From contig DATALZ010000016.1 of the NCBI GenBank assembly GCA_036260805.1, positions 56,894 to 120,893 on the forward strand: a DNA stretch of 64,000 bases. Reading direction: 5' to 3'. The DNA is from Thermocaproicibacter sp036260805. Its GTDB lineage: Bacteria > Bacillota > Clostridia > Oscillospirales > Acutalibacteraceae. The translations under genes were made by a program, and so were the position numbers. Positions 47,209 through 56,237 of this stretch are shown piece after piece; within the stretch, counting starts at the first letter, position 1, and each line of letters opens with the position of its first letter. The notes beneath the pieces are model-generated. The model was not told the origin of the DNA. It made no database searches and saw only the letters and a program-made list of their open reading frames with translations.

Positions 47209-48966
47209 CTATTTCTTCTGCTGCCTTAGTTTTTCCAAATAATCTTCTATTTCCCTGGGTTCAGCCGAAGCGGCATTGCCCAATATCCGACTTTCGTTTT
47301 CCTGTAAAATAACATTGATATATTCTTTCGCATCCTGCCATTCGGCGCATATCCCGTCAAATTTCGCAAGGATTCCCGCAACGGACGAAATTTCGTCCGG
47401 CGATAGCCCTTCCGAAATATCTGTAAGGCTTATGGCCTTTTCTTCCTTAATTCTGCCCATAATTCTCTCATATACACGGCGATTAAACGCTGTTATGAAT
47501 TTTTCGGGCGGCAGAACCTGAGATATTTTATCCCCGCTGTCAGGATTTCTCACTAAAAACGAGATTAAAGCTTCTTCCGCGCTTGCCGCGCGCAGATGCT
47601 CCGCCTTTTCCGGATTGATGCTGTCTTTATACCCAACCGCCTGCTGGCGGATTTCACGGAATTCCTTTTGCTTTTTGCTTTTCACCAGTTTTTTGTTGCC
47701 GGATTCGACCTGACTGAGCAGAGTGGCTGTCTCAATTCCGGTTTCACCGGCTACTTTGCCGGCATAAACTTCGCGTTCAACTTTGTTTTCCAACGCGGCA
47801 AGCACCTGCACCGCTCCCCGAAGGTAAGCAACACGGCCTTCAGCAGTCTGCAGATTACACCCGGATTTTACTTTTTGCAGACGATACTCCACATCGTTGC
47901 CGGATTTTTCAAGCATCTGCTTAAATTTTACCGGCCCGTAAGTTTTTATGTATTCGTCCGGGTCTTTGCCGCCGGCAATCGTCAGAACACGAACAAGCAA
48001 ACCCGCGGAACGCAAAAGCGGTATTGCCCTGGAAGCGGCTTTCTGCCCCGGTTCGTCGGAGTCATAGGATACGATAACCTCTTTCGCATAGCGGGACATC
48101 AGTCTTGCCTGCGACGGGGTCAGTGCCGTTCCCAGCGTTGCGACTGCGTTTGTAAAGCCTGCCTGATGCATGGAGATGACATCCATATAGCCTTCGCAGA
48201 GAATCAAGCGGTCATGGTTGTTGTTCTTTGCAAAGTTCAGCGCAAACAGCATATCTCCTTTGCTGAAAACAGGTGTTTCCGATGTGTTGAGGTATTTCGG
48301 TTTGTCGTCCCCAAGTGTACGGCCGCCGAATGCAACTACATTTCCGCGCAGATCGATGATTGGGAACATCACCCTGCCGAAAAAGCGGTCAACTGCTTTC
48401 CCGCTGCGGCTTTTAAAGGCGACATTCGCCAGAATCATTTCCTGCTGCGTGAAGCCTTTCCGCTCCAGATAATCTACAAGGGAAAATCGCCCGGGCGGCG
48501 AATAGCCAAGCCCAAAATGGCGGATGGTTTCCGGCTTTAAGACACGGCGTGCAAAATAATCCCTTCCCGGCGCTCCCGCTTCCGAATTCAGCACCCCGTA
48601 ATAATACCGGGCTGTTTCCCGATTAATCGCAAGAATTCGCGTTCTGAGCTTGGCCATTCCGTCGTCAACCTGGTTTTCCGGTACGGTAAGACCTGCCCGC
48701 TGGGCCAGAAAACGAATTGCTTCCATATAATCCAGATTTTCAATGCGGCGCACAAATGTGATTACATCGCCTCCGACACCGCACCCAAAACAGTAAAACG
48801 ACCCGTTATCGGGATAAATATTGAAGGAAGGCGATTTTTCACTGTGGAACGGGCAAAGCCCCACAAGGTTTTTGCCGCTCCGCTTTAAACTTACATAATT
48901 TGAGGCGACTTCTGCAAGATCACTTCGCGCTTTTAGTTCCTGCAGAAAAGCGTCCGGCAGCGGCAT
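47209..48966 (-). CDS. dnaG: DNA primase
   Basis: 585 residues. CHC2 zinc-binding domain (CPFHSEKSPSFN...YCFGCGVGGD), TOPRIM core (ILCEGYMDVISMHQAG and the SYDSDEPG metal site), and a C-terminal helicase-binding region ending in KEYINVILQ. It lays RNA primers for the fork. GGAGGGGG lies eight to nine bases before the ATG. First gene of dnaG-rpoD-rrf2. Confidence 0.97.
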   Translation of the reverse strand: MPLPDAFLQELKARSDLAEVASNYVSLKRSGKNLVGLCPFHSEKSPSFNIYPDNGSFYCFGCGVGGDVITFVRRIENLDYMEAIRFLAQRAGLTVPENQVDDGMAKLRTRILAINRETARYYYGVLNSEAGAPGRDYFARRVLKPETIRHFGLGYSPPGRFSLVDYLERKGFTQQEMILANVAFKSRSGKAVDRFFGRVMFPIIDLRGNVVAFGGRTLGDDKPKYLNTSETPVFSKGDMLFALNFAKNNNHDRLILCEGYMDVISMHQAGFTNAVATLGTALTPSQARLMSRYAKEVIVSYDSDEPGQKAASRAIPLLRSAGLLVRVLTIAGGKDPDEYIKTYGPVKFKQMLEKSGNDVEYRLQKVKSGCNLQTAEGRVAYLRGAVQVLAALENKVEREVYAGKVAGETGIETATLLSQVESGNKKLVKSKKQKEFREIRQQAVGYKDSINPEKAEHLRAASAEEALISFLVRNPDSGDKISQVLPPEKFITAFNRRVYERIMGRIKEEKAISLTDISEGLSPDEISSVAGILAKFDGICAEWQDAKEYINVILQENESRILGNAASAEPREIEDYLEKLRQQKK

Positions 48967-49016
48967 AATTTCATCCCCCTCCGACCGTGGTGAAAAAGGC
49001 TGTTAACTTTCGCATA

Positions 49017-50012
49017 CTACATTTTCCAGGATTTTGGAACATAGATTCTTTCAAAAAGCTGGACCGCATAATGATCCGTCATACCTGCGATAAAATCACA
49101 GGCGGCGCGTTCATTTCCGTCACGCTCCGCTATGACGCGCATATCGTAAGGTATATTTTCAGGCTTAATTAAATATTCGTAAAGCGCGGCAATCAAACCG
49201 GGAACCTTTTTCTCTTCCGCCTTGGCATATGGATTACAGTAAACATGGCTGTCCATAAAAACTGCAAGCTCATCAAACGCCGCCTTTACTTCAGGTTCCA
49301 TATTCAGCTGCCCATTCTGACTGTTTTCTACAACCGAGTGTACGAGCTTATCGATACGTTTCGCCTTACTGGAACCTAAGACGCCTGTAATGGTTTTGGG
49401 GATTTCCCCTTCGCGAAGAACATCTGCACGCTCCGCATCGTCAATATCGTGATTCAGGAAAGCGATTCGGTCGGCCAGACGGACAATACGGCCTTCCGCC
49501 GTACAAGCTTCTTTACCGGTTGTATGGCATAAAATTCCGTCACGGACTTCGCTGGTCAGATTCAAACCTTGCCCACCCTTTTCCAGCTTTTCAACAACAC
49601 GTACACTCTGCTCATAGTGGCGGAACCCACCGGGAAAAAGGCTGTTCAGCGCGCGCTCGCCGGCATGCCCAAACGGCGTATGCCCAAGATCGTGGCCAAG
49701 AGCGATTGCTTCCGTTAAATCTTCATTTAAAAGAAGCGCACGGGCGATGGTTCGGGCAATCTGAGCAACTTCCAGAGTATGAGTAAGCCGCGTGCGGTAA
49801 TGGTCGCCCTCCGGCGAAAGAAACACCTGTGTTTTATGTTTCAGCCTGCGAAAGGATTTGCAGTGTATAATTCTGTCTCTGTCGCGCTGAAAAGCAGTAC
49901 GCAGATTGCATGTTTCTTCCGGCACCGCTCGACCGCGGGAGTTTTTTGAAAGTGCAGCATAAGGTGATAATATTTTCTCTTCGAGTTCTTCGGTACGTTC
50001 TCTGACGGTCAA
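49017..50012 (-). CDS. dgt: dGTPase-like HD-domain triphosphohydrolase
   Basis: 331 residues. HD domain: RLTHTLEVAQIARTIARAL, GHDLGHTPFGHAGE and HDIDD give the histidine/aspartate metal ligands of the deoxyguanosinetriphosphate triphosphohydrolase-like family, which hydrolyse dNTPs to nucleoside and triphosphate. The start is moved to the TTG at 50012 (MTVRERTEELEEKILSPYA), because a full GGAGG lies seven bases upstream inside the longer frame and the family usually begins this way. It lies 50 bp before dnaG, as in many Clostridia. Confidence 0.92.
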   Translation of the reverse strand: MTVRERTEELEEKILSPYAALSKNSRGRAVPEETCNLRTAFQRDRDRIIHCKSFRRLKHKTQVFLSPEGDHYRTRLTHTLEVAQIARTIARALLLNEDLTEAIALGHDLGHTPFGHAGERALNSLFPGGFRHYEQSVRVVEKLEKGGQGLNLTSEVRDGILCHTTGKEACTAEGRIVRLADRIAFLNHDIDDAERADVLREGEIPKTITGVLGSSKAKRIDKLVHSVVENSQNGQLNMEPEVKAAFDELAVFMDSHVYCNPYAKAEEKKVPGLIAALYEYLIKPENIPYDMRVIAERDGNERAACDFIAGMTDHYAVQLFERIYVPKSWKM

Positions 50013-50109
50013 TCCAGCACCTCCTGCGTATTCATCCATAATTTTATCTGCTTTCTATATAAGTTATACGCAAAACGGCTGCCGTTTCCCTGCCTTTATT
50101 AAAAAATAT

Positions 50110-50733
50110 CTACAAAATTTTATAATAATTTTTTGTTCCGATTTCGGCGGCACAGTCTCCGCAGGTGGAATCTGCCAAAGCAGTTTGAAATTTCTGCATA
50201 GAATCACAAGGAATATGAAACGCAACTGAGACTTCATCCGTAAAAGCGGCATCGTCTACCGTTCCGCCGTGCTCCGAAATTAAAGGGGCTACCTTTCCGT
50301 AACGGCTGTAGTCACATTTTAGTTTTGCCTGATAACAGGCACCCATCGTAATGATGCCGGCCGCTTCCAGCGCAATTGATGCGCCGTGCGAATAAGCCCG
50401 AACCAAACCGCCTGCGCCGAGTAATATTCCGCCGAAATACCGTGTGACCACAACAGCGGTGTCAGTGACACCGGATTTTAGCAGCACATCAAGTACGGGA
50501 ACACCCGCAGTACCCTGCGGTTCACCATCGTCGGAATAACGCCTCGCCTGACCGGCACGCAATACATAAGCATACACGTTATGTGTGGCTTCACGGTGAA
50601 GGGCACGAATGGAGCGAATAAACTCCATGGCTTCTTCCTCCGACTTTACGGGCTTCGCATAACCTATGAAACGGGATCGCCGCTCCGTGAACTCGGCGTT
50701 CGCTTCGTTTTCAGTTGTTTGGTATTCTTCCAT
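50110..50733 (-). CDS. yigZ: YigZ/IMPACT-family protein
   Basis: 207 residues from the ATG at 50733. The N-terminal UPF0029/IMPACT domain has SRFIGYAKPV, REATHNVYAYVLRAG, SDDGEPQGTAGVPVLDVL and VVTRYFGGILLGAGGLVRAYS, all diagnostic. The smaller C-terminal domain is ferredoxin-like. Eukaryotic IMPACT regulates GCN2; the bacterial role is unknown. It precedes dgt by about 100 bp. Confidence 0.92.
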   Translation of the reverse strand: MEEYQTTENEANAEFTERRSRFIGYAKPVKSEEEAMEFIRSIRALHREATHNVYAYVLRAGQARRYSDDGEPQGTAGVPVLDVLLKSGVTDTAVVVTRYFGGILLGAGGLVRAYSHGASIALEAAGIITMGACYQAKLKCDYSRYGKVAPLISEHGGTVDDAAFTDEVSVAFHIPCDSMQKFQTALADSTCGDCAAEIGTKNYYKIL

Positions 50734-50803
50734 ATAATGCGATGCCTTTCGTAGAAAAATCAAAGGAACAAGTACAAAACCCTCACCTGTATTTTTAATA
50801 CAC

Positions 50804-50836
50804 AAGAAAAATAAGCGGCGCTTTGCGAGCGCCGCT
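50804..50836 (-). terminator. Terminator of rpmE
   Basis: AGCGGCGCT (50814-50822) and AGCGCCGCT (50828-50836) pair with a five-base loop; the minus strand continues TATTTTTC. Confidence 0.9.
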
Positions 50837-50859
50837 CCTGTGCAGATACGAAGATCAAA

Positions 50860-51063
50860 TTACTTATCCAAACCGTAACGCTTTTTAAACATGTCAACAC
50901 GGCCGCTCGTATCAATCAGCTTCTGTTTGCCCGTGAAAAACGGGTGGCATTTCGAGCAGATTTCGACATGGATGTCTTGCTTGGTGGATTTTGTATGAAT
51001 CACGTTGCCGCAAGCGCATGTGATTGTTGTTTCTTTATACTGCGGATGGATCTTCTCTTTCAT
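50860..51063 (-). CDS. rpmE: 50S ribosomal protein L31 (zinc-binding form)
   Basis: 67 residues. C16-x-C18 and C36-x-x-C39 form the zinc site of the C+ type of L31; PFFTGKQKLIDTSGRVDMFKKRYG is the family signature. The start is the ATG at 51063 with GAGGTG seven bases upstream; the much longer open frame beyond it is not real coding sequence. Confidence 0.96.
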   Translation of the reverse strand: MKEKIHPQYKETTITCACGNVIHTKSTKQDIHVEICSKCHPFFTGKQKLIDTSGRVDMFKKRYGLDK

Positions 51064-51197
51064 TCCTGTCACCTCTTTAAACGAACTGCAACATAACATT
51101 GGAATTATACCATACATTATTGGGGAATGCAAGTATTTTCTCCGGTTCATTGTGCTTTTCCGGACGGGCAGATTTTCTACCCGTGCTTTGAGGAAAT

Positions 51198-52496
51198 TTA
51201 AATAACCTTCTTCGTTTTCCATTTTGAACCATGAAAACGTATCATGAAAACAGTCATGCGGACTGCCCAGTCGATAAACATCGCGCACCAGACGCCAAGC
51301 ACTCCCATGCCGAAGACTCCCGTGAGGATATAACAGAATCCGATGCGGAAGACCCACATGGAAACGGCAGAAGTAATCATGGTAAACTTAACATCCCCGG
51401 CGGCGCGGAGCGCATTGGGAAGTACAAACGACGGCACCCAGATTGTCGCATTGCACACGGCGAATACCTGCAGAATCTGGATCGCCATTGCGGTTGCCTT
51501 AGGATCAAGATTATAGACACCCACAACGGGTGCGGCAATAAAGAACAATATTAAATTAAGGGAGCCCATGGAAATATAGGAAACCTGAATCAAACGTTTT
51601 GTATAGTAGATGGACTGGTCATAGTCTTTGGCACCGATACACTGGCCGACAACCGTAATCAGTGCAAGGCTGATTGCGTTTCCAGGAATATTGGACATGG
51701 TTGAAATGCTGTTGGCGGCTGCATTTGCCGCAATTGCGGATGTGCCATATGTAGTGACAACCCTCTGAACGATCAGTCTGCCAATTTGGAACATCCCGTT
51801 TTCAAGTCCGTTTGGAACGCCGATGTTCAGAATCCGCTTCACCATTCCCGGCTTGATTTCAATATGAAACGGATGGTCTATGTATACCATATTACTGCTT
51901 CTGCAGACGAGATACAGCATTGCAAAAGCGGCGAGCATACGAGCCGCAAGAGTAGCAGTTCCCGCCCCGGCGGAGCCCCAACCACATCCGTAAATCAATA
52001 CAGCGTTGCCGCCAATATGAACAATATTATCGATCAGTGAAACCATCATGGATATTTTACTGTTACCCATGGAACGGAACAGGGCTGCGCCGGCATTGTA
52101 GATGGCCAGAAACGGATAGGAAATTGACGTAAGCCGAAAATAAACTTCGGCATTTGACATGACATCGTTGTCCAGATTACCGTACACAAAATATAGAATC
52201 GGCGTACGGAAGACAAGGCATATCGTCATAATGACCGAAGCTAAAAAAGTGATTGCATAAAGGAGTTGTTTGGCCGCGTCACATGCGCTTTTCCGATTTC
52301 CGCTCCCGATGTACTGCGACGCTACTACAGCACCGCCCGTAGCCAGTGCTGAAAACACCTGAATCAACAGTATATTAATGGAATCAACGATGGATATGCC
52401 GGAAACGGCTGCTTCGCCTACATTTGCGACCATAATCGTATCCGACAGGCCGATGGTAACCGCCAAGAACTGTTCGACAACAAGTGGTAGGATCAA
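51198..52496 (-). CDS. MATE-family multidrug efflux transporter, 5' end unclear
   Basis: 432 residues from a TTG at 52496, with about twelve transmembrane helices and the MATE pattern (EQFLAVTIGLSDTIMVANVGEAAVSG, then the second repeat with GVPNGLENGMFQIGRL). It exports drugs or metabolites using Na+ or H+. The family-typical N-terminus (NKLFSRQALVRLILPL) continues upstream of that TTG, in frame, for at least 14 codons, but that stretch has no ATG, GTG or TTG before a stop at 52566-52568. The real start is therefore either unconventional (ATT at 52535) or lost by a frameshift from the ATG at 52558. Confidence 0.85.
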   Translation of the reverse strand: MILPLVVEQFLAVTIGLSDTIMVANVGEAAVSGISIVDSINILLIQVFSALATGGAVVASQYIGSGNRKSACDAAKQLLYAITFLASVIMTICLVFRTPILYFVYGNLDNDVMSNAEVYFRLTSISYPFLAIYNAGAALFRSMGNSKISMMVSLIDNIVHIGGNAVLIYGCGWGSAGAGTATLAARMLAAFAMLYLVCRSSNMVYIDHPFHIEIKPGMVKRILNIGVPNGLENGMFQIGRLIVQRVVTTYGTSAIAANAAANSISTMSNIPGNAISLALITVVGQCIGAKDYDQSIYYTKRLIQVSYISMGSLNLILFFIAAPVVGVYNLDPKATAMAIQILQVFAVCNATIWVPSFVLPNALRAAGDVKFTMITSAVSMWVFRIGFCYILTGVFGMGVLGVWCAMFIDWAVRMTVFMIRFHGSKWKTKKVI

Positions 52497-52619
52497 ACGA
52501 ACTAAGGCCTGACGGGAGAAAAGTTTGTTTTGAATTTCTGCCGACTGCGTAAAGGCATCTCTTTTCTATCAATTAACTGAATAAGTAATATAGGTTCTAT
52601 TTTGCCGATTATTTATAAA

Positions 52620-52647
52620 ATATTATCGCAATAAGGAATATTGCCAA
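52620..52647 (-). promoter_or_regulatory. Promoter and dyad of the MATE gene
   Basis: TTGGCA (52642-52647) and TAATAT (52620-52625), 16-bp spacer. An inverted repeat GCAATA-N5-TATTGC (52628-52644) fills the spacer, a typical repressor position. Confidence 0.6.
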
Positions 52648-52668
52648 AATATTCTATAAAATTTCAGT

Positions 52669-53478
52669 TTAATTTTGCTGATTGGAAAGATAGTCAATGT
52701 ACTCTTCGAGGCACATAGAAAATTCCCGCATTTTCACGGCATTGTCACTGCCGACATATCGGAAATGCGAAGGGTTAAAGCCACAGCCGGTCTCTGTCTT
52801 CTTATTTTCCGGGTAACGTAGAATAAAGCCATAAACTACGGAATTCTGAACCAGCCAGCGATATTGAGCCGTGGTGCTGAAATCCTGACCGCTTTTTATT
52901 CCGTCCGCGGTAAAAGTAACGGCAAGCCCCGTTTGATTCTCGCTGTACCCGCCGCGCCCGACAGATGCCTGCGCAGCGTTCTCCGCCAAAACCTGAGACT
53001 TTTTCTGCGTCGTCATAAGCCTTTTAACTTCCGCCTGATAGAGCTGATCTTGTTTCTTTGAGTCGACATAACCGCTCGATAGCTTTAAGGGGCAGCCTGC
53101 CGCCTGAGCAGCCTTCATCATCTTATCCAGAGCTGGAACAATTTTCTCTTCTAATGGTATGCCGTTGCAGTCTGCAAGGCCGATTTTATATCCGGCAGGA
53201 ATGGGATTGGTTGAATTGACAAGAATAAGGTTAAAGTTATTATCATAAACAGGAAGGCTGTCGCTGTTGCTGGAAACAACAGCCGTATATTTTGCCGCAG
53301 CCTGCTTGGCTTTTTCTGTAGCACCTTTCATTTGCAGCCATGCAAGGATTGCCCCTGCGGCGACAGAAATACACAGGAATACGGTAACCACCGTCATAAT
53401 AAGCCGAAGCTTCTTTACCTGATTCTGTTTTCGCCATTCAACGCTGCTTTTGACAATTTTCTCGCTTTGACTGCGCAA
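52669..53478 (-). CDS. VanY-like (M15B) protein lacking metal ligands, probable pseudoenzyme
   Basis: 269 residues: one transmembrane anchor (about 26-48), then an extracellular D-alanyl-D-alanine carboxypeptidase fold (LKLSSGYVDSKKQDQLYQ, GRGGYSENQTGLAVTFT, YGFILRYPENK, NPSHFRYVG). Active VanY proteins have SEHQTGLAVD and EPWHFRYVG. Here the zinc-binding His is N181, the zinc-binding Asp is T188, and the catalytic Glu is N235; only H238 is kept. It is otherwise complete and in frame. Peptidase activity is unlikely; binding of peptidoglycan stem peptide or a regulatory role is possible. The TTG start is preceded by GTGAGGA. Upstream is the divergent pyk. Confidence 0.85.
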   Translation of the reverse strand: MRSQSEKIVKSSVEWRKQNQVKKLRLIMTVVTVFLCISVAAGAILAWLQMKGATEKAKQAAAKYTAVVSSNSDSLPVYDNNFNLILVNSTNPIPAGYKIGLADCNGIPLEEKIVPALDKMMKAAQAAGCPLKLSSGYVDSKKQDQLYQAEVKRLMTTQKKSQVLAENAAQASVGRGGYSENQTGLAVTFTADGIKSGQDFSTTAQYRWLVQNSVVYGFILRYPENKKTETGCGFNPSHFRYVGSDNAVKMREFSMCLEEYIDYLSNQQN

Positions 53479-53584
53479 TGTTATTCAATCCTCACTTAAT
53501 AATTTATTTTATTGTATATCTTATCTGAAATGATTGCAACAAGCCAATATTTTTCAGTTTTCTATACAAGAAACGGTTTTGAGT

Positions 53585-53613
53585 TTGATTTATGATCAAA
53601 TCGAGTGTATATT
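53585..53613 (+). promoter_or_regulatory. Sigma-A promoter of pyk
   Basis: TTGATT (53585-53590), 17-bp spacer, TATATT (53608-53613). A small dyad TTTGA-N7-TCAAA overlaps the -35 region. Confidence 0.65.
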
Positions 53614-53676
53614 TATACTGGGGTAAGTTTTAAATACATAATACCATGATGATATAAAAGAATCGAGGCTGTGAAT

Positions 53677-55431
53677 TTGAGAAAGACAAAAATTATATGC
53701 ACACTTGGACCGGCCACTCAAAGTGAAGAAGTATTGCGGCAAATGATGATGTGCGGCATGAATGTTGCCCGCCTGAACTTCTCACACGGAACGCACGAAC
53801 AACAAAAAAAATACTCGGACGCAGTTAAGAAACTGCGTGAAGAATTAAATCTTCCGGTTGCACTTTTGCTGGACACAAAGGGCCCGGAAATCCGCGTTGG
53901 AGAATTCGAACAGCCTGTAACACTGAAAGAAGGAAGCGAGTTCACTTTAACCACCCGGGACGTACCAGGAACGGAATCCATCTGCTCCGTTACATTTAAA
54001 CGCCTGCCTTTGGAAGTAAACCCAGGCGCTAGGATTCTAATCGACGACGGACTGATTGAACTGAAAGTTAACCTGACGACGGATACGGATATCTCCTGTA
54101 CAGTGATGAACGGCGGAGATGTTTCTTCACACAAAAGCGTAAACGTGCCCGGTTTGCATCTCTCCCTGCCGTTTATCAGCGACAAAGACCGGGATGACAT
54201 TGCTTTTGCCGTACGGGAAGACTTCGATTTTATTGCGGCTTCCTTTACGCGCAGCGCGCAGGATATTATTGATCTGCGCAGTGAACTCGAAAAACATAAC
54301 TGCCATAAAATCAAAATCATAGCGAAAATAGAGAATGCGGACGGAGTTAAGAATATTGACGAGATTATCCGTGTTTCCGACGGTATTATGGTCGCAAGAG
54401 GCGATATGGGCGTTGAAATCGCTTTTGAGGAAATTCCGAATATTCAGAAGAAGCTGATTGCAAAAACGTCAAACGCAGGCAGACAGGTTATTACCGCAAC
54501 GCAGATGCTTGATTCCATGATTAAGAATCCGCGCCCGACCCGCGCCGAAACAACAGATGTCGCCAATGCAATTTATGACGGAACCAGCGCCATTATGCTT
54601 TCAGGTGAAACAGCAGCCGGTGCATACCCTGTTCTTGCTGTAAAAACAATGGCAAAAATTGCAGAACGCACTGAACGCGATATCGACTATATTCAGCGAT
54701 TCCGTCAGCGTGAGATCAGCGGAAACCCGGATGTTACATCTGCTATTTCACATGCAACCTGCACTACGGCGCACGACCTTGGTGCAACGGCAATTCTTAC
54801 CGTTACACAGTCGGGACACACCGCACGCATGATTTCAAAATACCGCCCGAACTGCCCGATTATCAGCGGCACAACTGATCCGACGGTTCTGCGGCAGATG
54901 AACCTCTCCTGGGGTGTAACACCGATCCTCGTGGAAGAAAAAAACAACACGGATGAACTGTTCGATCATGTTGTCAATGTAGCAAAAGCAAACGGACTGG
55001 TTCAGGACGGAGACCTGGTCGTCATTACTGCAGGCGTACCGCTTGGAATGTCCGGCACAACAAATCTGCTAAAAGTTCAGCTTGTAGGCAATGTTCTCGT
55101 AAACGGCACAGGAGCGACAAAAGGGTCTGTGTGCGGAAACATCTGCGTCTGCAAAACTTCCGACGACGTGAAAACTCTTTTCAGTGAAGGGGACGTTCTC
55201 GTAATTCCGGAGACATCCAACGAACTGCTCCCCTACCTCAAATCTGCCAGCGCAATTATTACGGAGCGGGAAGGCATGAACTCCCATGCGGCAATCGTCG
55301 GAATGGCACTGGATAAGCCTGTGATTGTAGGGGCTCAAAATGCGACACGCATATTAAAGAGCGGCACGACGGTTACCGTTGATGCAGCCCGCGGTATTGT
55401 ATACAGCGGTATGGAAAAACATCCGGGCTGA
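53677..55431 (+). CDS. pyk: Pyruvate kinase with C-terminal PEP-utilising domain
   Basis: Last step of glycolysis, PEP + ADP to pyruvate + ATP. 584 residues from the TTG at 53677 (MRKTKIICTLGPA), with GAGG eight bases upstream; the GTG six bases earlier is too close to that site. Catalytic MVARGDMGVE and KPRPTRAE-like stretch (NPRPTRAETTDVANA), barrel, B domain and regulatory C domain are present. An extra C-terminal domain (about 490-584, ITEREGMNSHAAIVG) is the swivelling PEP-synthase-type domain found in Bacillus and clostridial enzymes. Monocistronic. Confidence 0.97.
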   Translation: MRKTKIICTLGPATQSEEVLRQMMMCGMNVARLNFSHGTHEQQKKYSDAVKKLREELNLPVALLLDTKGPEIRVGEFEQPVTLKEGSEFTLTTRDVPGTESICSVTFKRLPLEVNPGARILIDDGLIELKVNLTTDTDISCTVMNGGDVSSHKSVNVPGLHLSLPFISDKDRDDIAFAVREDFDFIAASFTRSAQDIIDLRSELEKHNCHKIKIIAKIENADGVKNIDEIIRVSDGIMVARGDMGVEIAFEEIPNIQKKLIAKTSNAGRQVITATQMLDSMIKNPRPTRAETTDVANAIYDGTSAIMLSGETAAGAYPVLAVKTMAKIAERTERDIDYIQRFRQREISGNPDVTSAISHATCTTAHDLGATAILTVTQSGHTARMISKYRPNCPIISGTTDPTVLRQMNLSWGVTPILVEEKNNTDELFDHVVNVAKANGLVQDGDLVVITAGVPLGMSGTTNLLKVQLVGNVLVNGTGATKGSVCGNICVCKTSDDVKTLFSEGDVLVIPETSNELLPYLKSASAIITEREGMNSHAAIVGMALDKPVIVGAQNATRILKSGTTVTVDAARGIVYSGMEKHPG

Positions 55432-55466
55432 CCTTTTTCTTTAAAAGGAACGCTTTATAACGCACT

Positions 55467-55497
55467 TAGCGCCCTGCAGAAATGCAGGGCGCTTTTT
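55467..55497 (+). terminator. Terminator of pyk
   Basis: AGCGCCCTGCA and TGCAGGGCGCT pair around GAAA, followed by TTTTT. The 146 bases from here to the M50 gene show nothing further. Confidence 0.93.
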
Positions 55498-55643
55498 ACA
55501 GCTTTCTATGCTTTTGTTTAAAAAATAAAAAACGACAGATTTTCGAGATAAAACTGTGCCGAACAAGAGTATTTTTGACGCTGGGCGGTGCAGCTTTTGC
55601 CGAAATAGACAAGTTCCTTGATTTTACAAACGAGGTCTAGGGT

Positions 55644-56237
55644 TTACCGTTCCTTCTTCATCAGAAGCAGCGCCATCAAATAGCAGGAAACAAACAGAAG
55701 CGTGAAATTCCACCGGGAACGCAAAAGAATATAGAATCCGACGGCGGCAAGCGGGACGAGAACGCAAAACGAAACAACAGATACTATTTTTACCGCTTTT
55801 TCCGGCTCAACATGCATACAGAAAAAAGAGATTAACGCCTGACCACCATCCAGCGGAACAATGGGAAGAATATTCAGCGCAAAAAGCAGCAGGTTAGCAG
55901 CAAGGAACAGTGGGAACCGAAGCCTGAAAATCAGAAAGCAAATTGCAGCGGCCATAAGATTGGCAAATGGGCCAGAAAGTGAAACCAGAATATCATGACG
56001 GTAGCTGCGGTTTACGCCGGCGGACTTGATTATATCGATTCCGAAGGCGGTAAATCGCATTTCCTGCGGGGCTTCCCCCACCGCGCCCATCACTGCAAGA
56101 TGTGCACACTCGTGAATTGCAGCGCAAAACAGGCCGACAGGCGCAATTCCGCTGTGGTCCAGTGTAAACAGTAAGGCGAGCAAAGCAAGAAAAGGAAAAC
56201 CGATTTGAACCCGACAGCCATGGATGCAAAAAGTCAC
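55644..56237 (-). CDS. M50-family intramembrane metalloprotease, SpoIVFB-like
   Basis: 197 residues and about six transmembrane helices. Zinc site HECAH (HExxH, near residue 42) and the NILPIVPLDGGQAL motif (the NxxPxxPLDGG partner, aspartate as third ligand) make it a site-2 type protease of the SpoIVFB group. It lacks the C-terminal CBS domain of B. subtilis SpoIVFB. The GTG start overlaps the upstream stop (GTGA), so it is coupled to the single-TM protein before it, as spoIVFB is to spoIVFA. BofA, the other member of that complex in B. subtilis, is encoded at 0.8 kb. Its role in sigma-K processing is inferred. Confidence 0.85.
   Translation of the reverse strand: MTFCIHGCRVQIGFPFLALLALLFTLDHSGIAPVGLFCAAIHECAHLAVMGAVGEAPQEMRFTAFGIDIIKSAGVNRSYRHDILVSLSGPFANLMAAAICFLIFRLRFPLFLAANLLLFALNILPIVPLDGGQALISFFCMHVEPEKAVKIVSVVSFCVLVPLAAVGFYILLRSRWNFTLLFVSCYLMALLLMKKER

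Noticed and set aside
50860..51357. A 165-codon frame ending with the L31 sequence
   Set aside because: Only the last 67 codons are L31, with zinc cysteines and a ribosome binding site; the upstream part is the reverse of the MATE 3' end and intergenic sequence.
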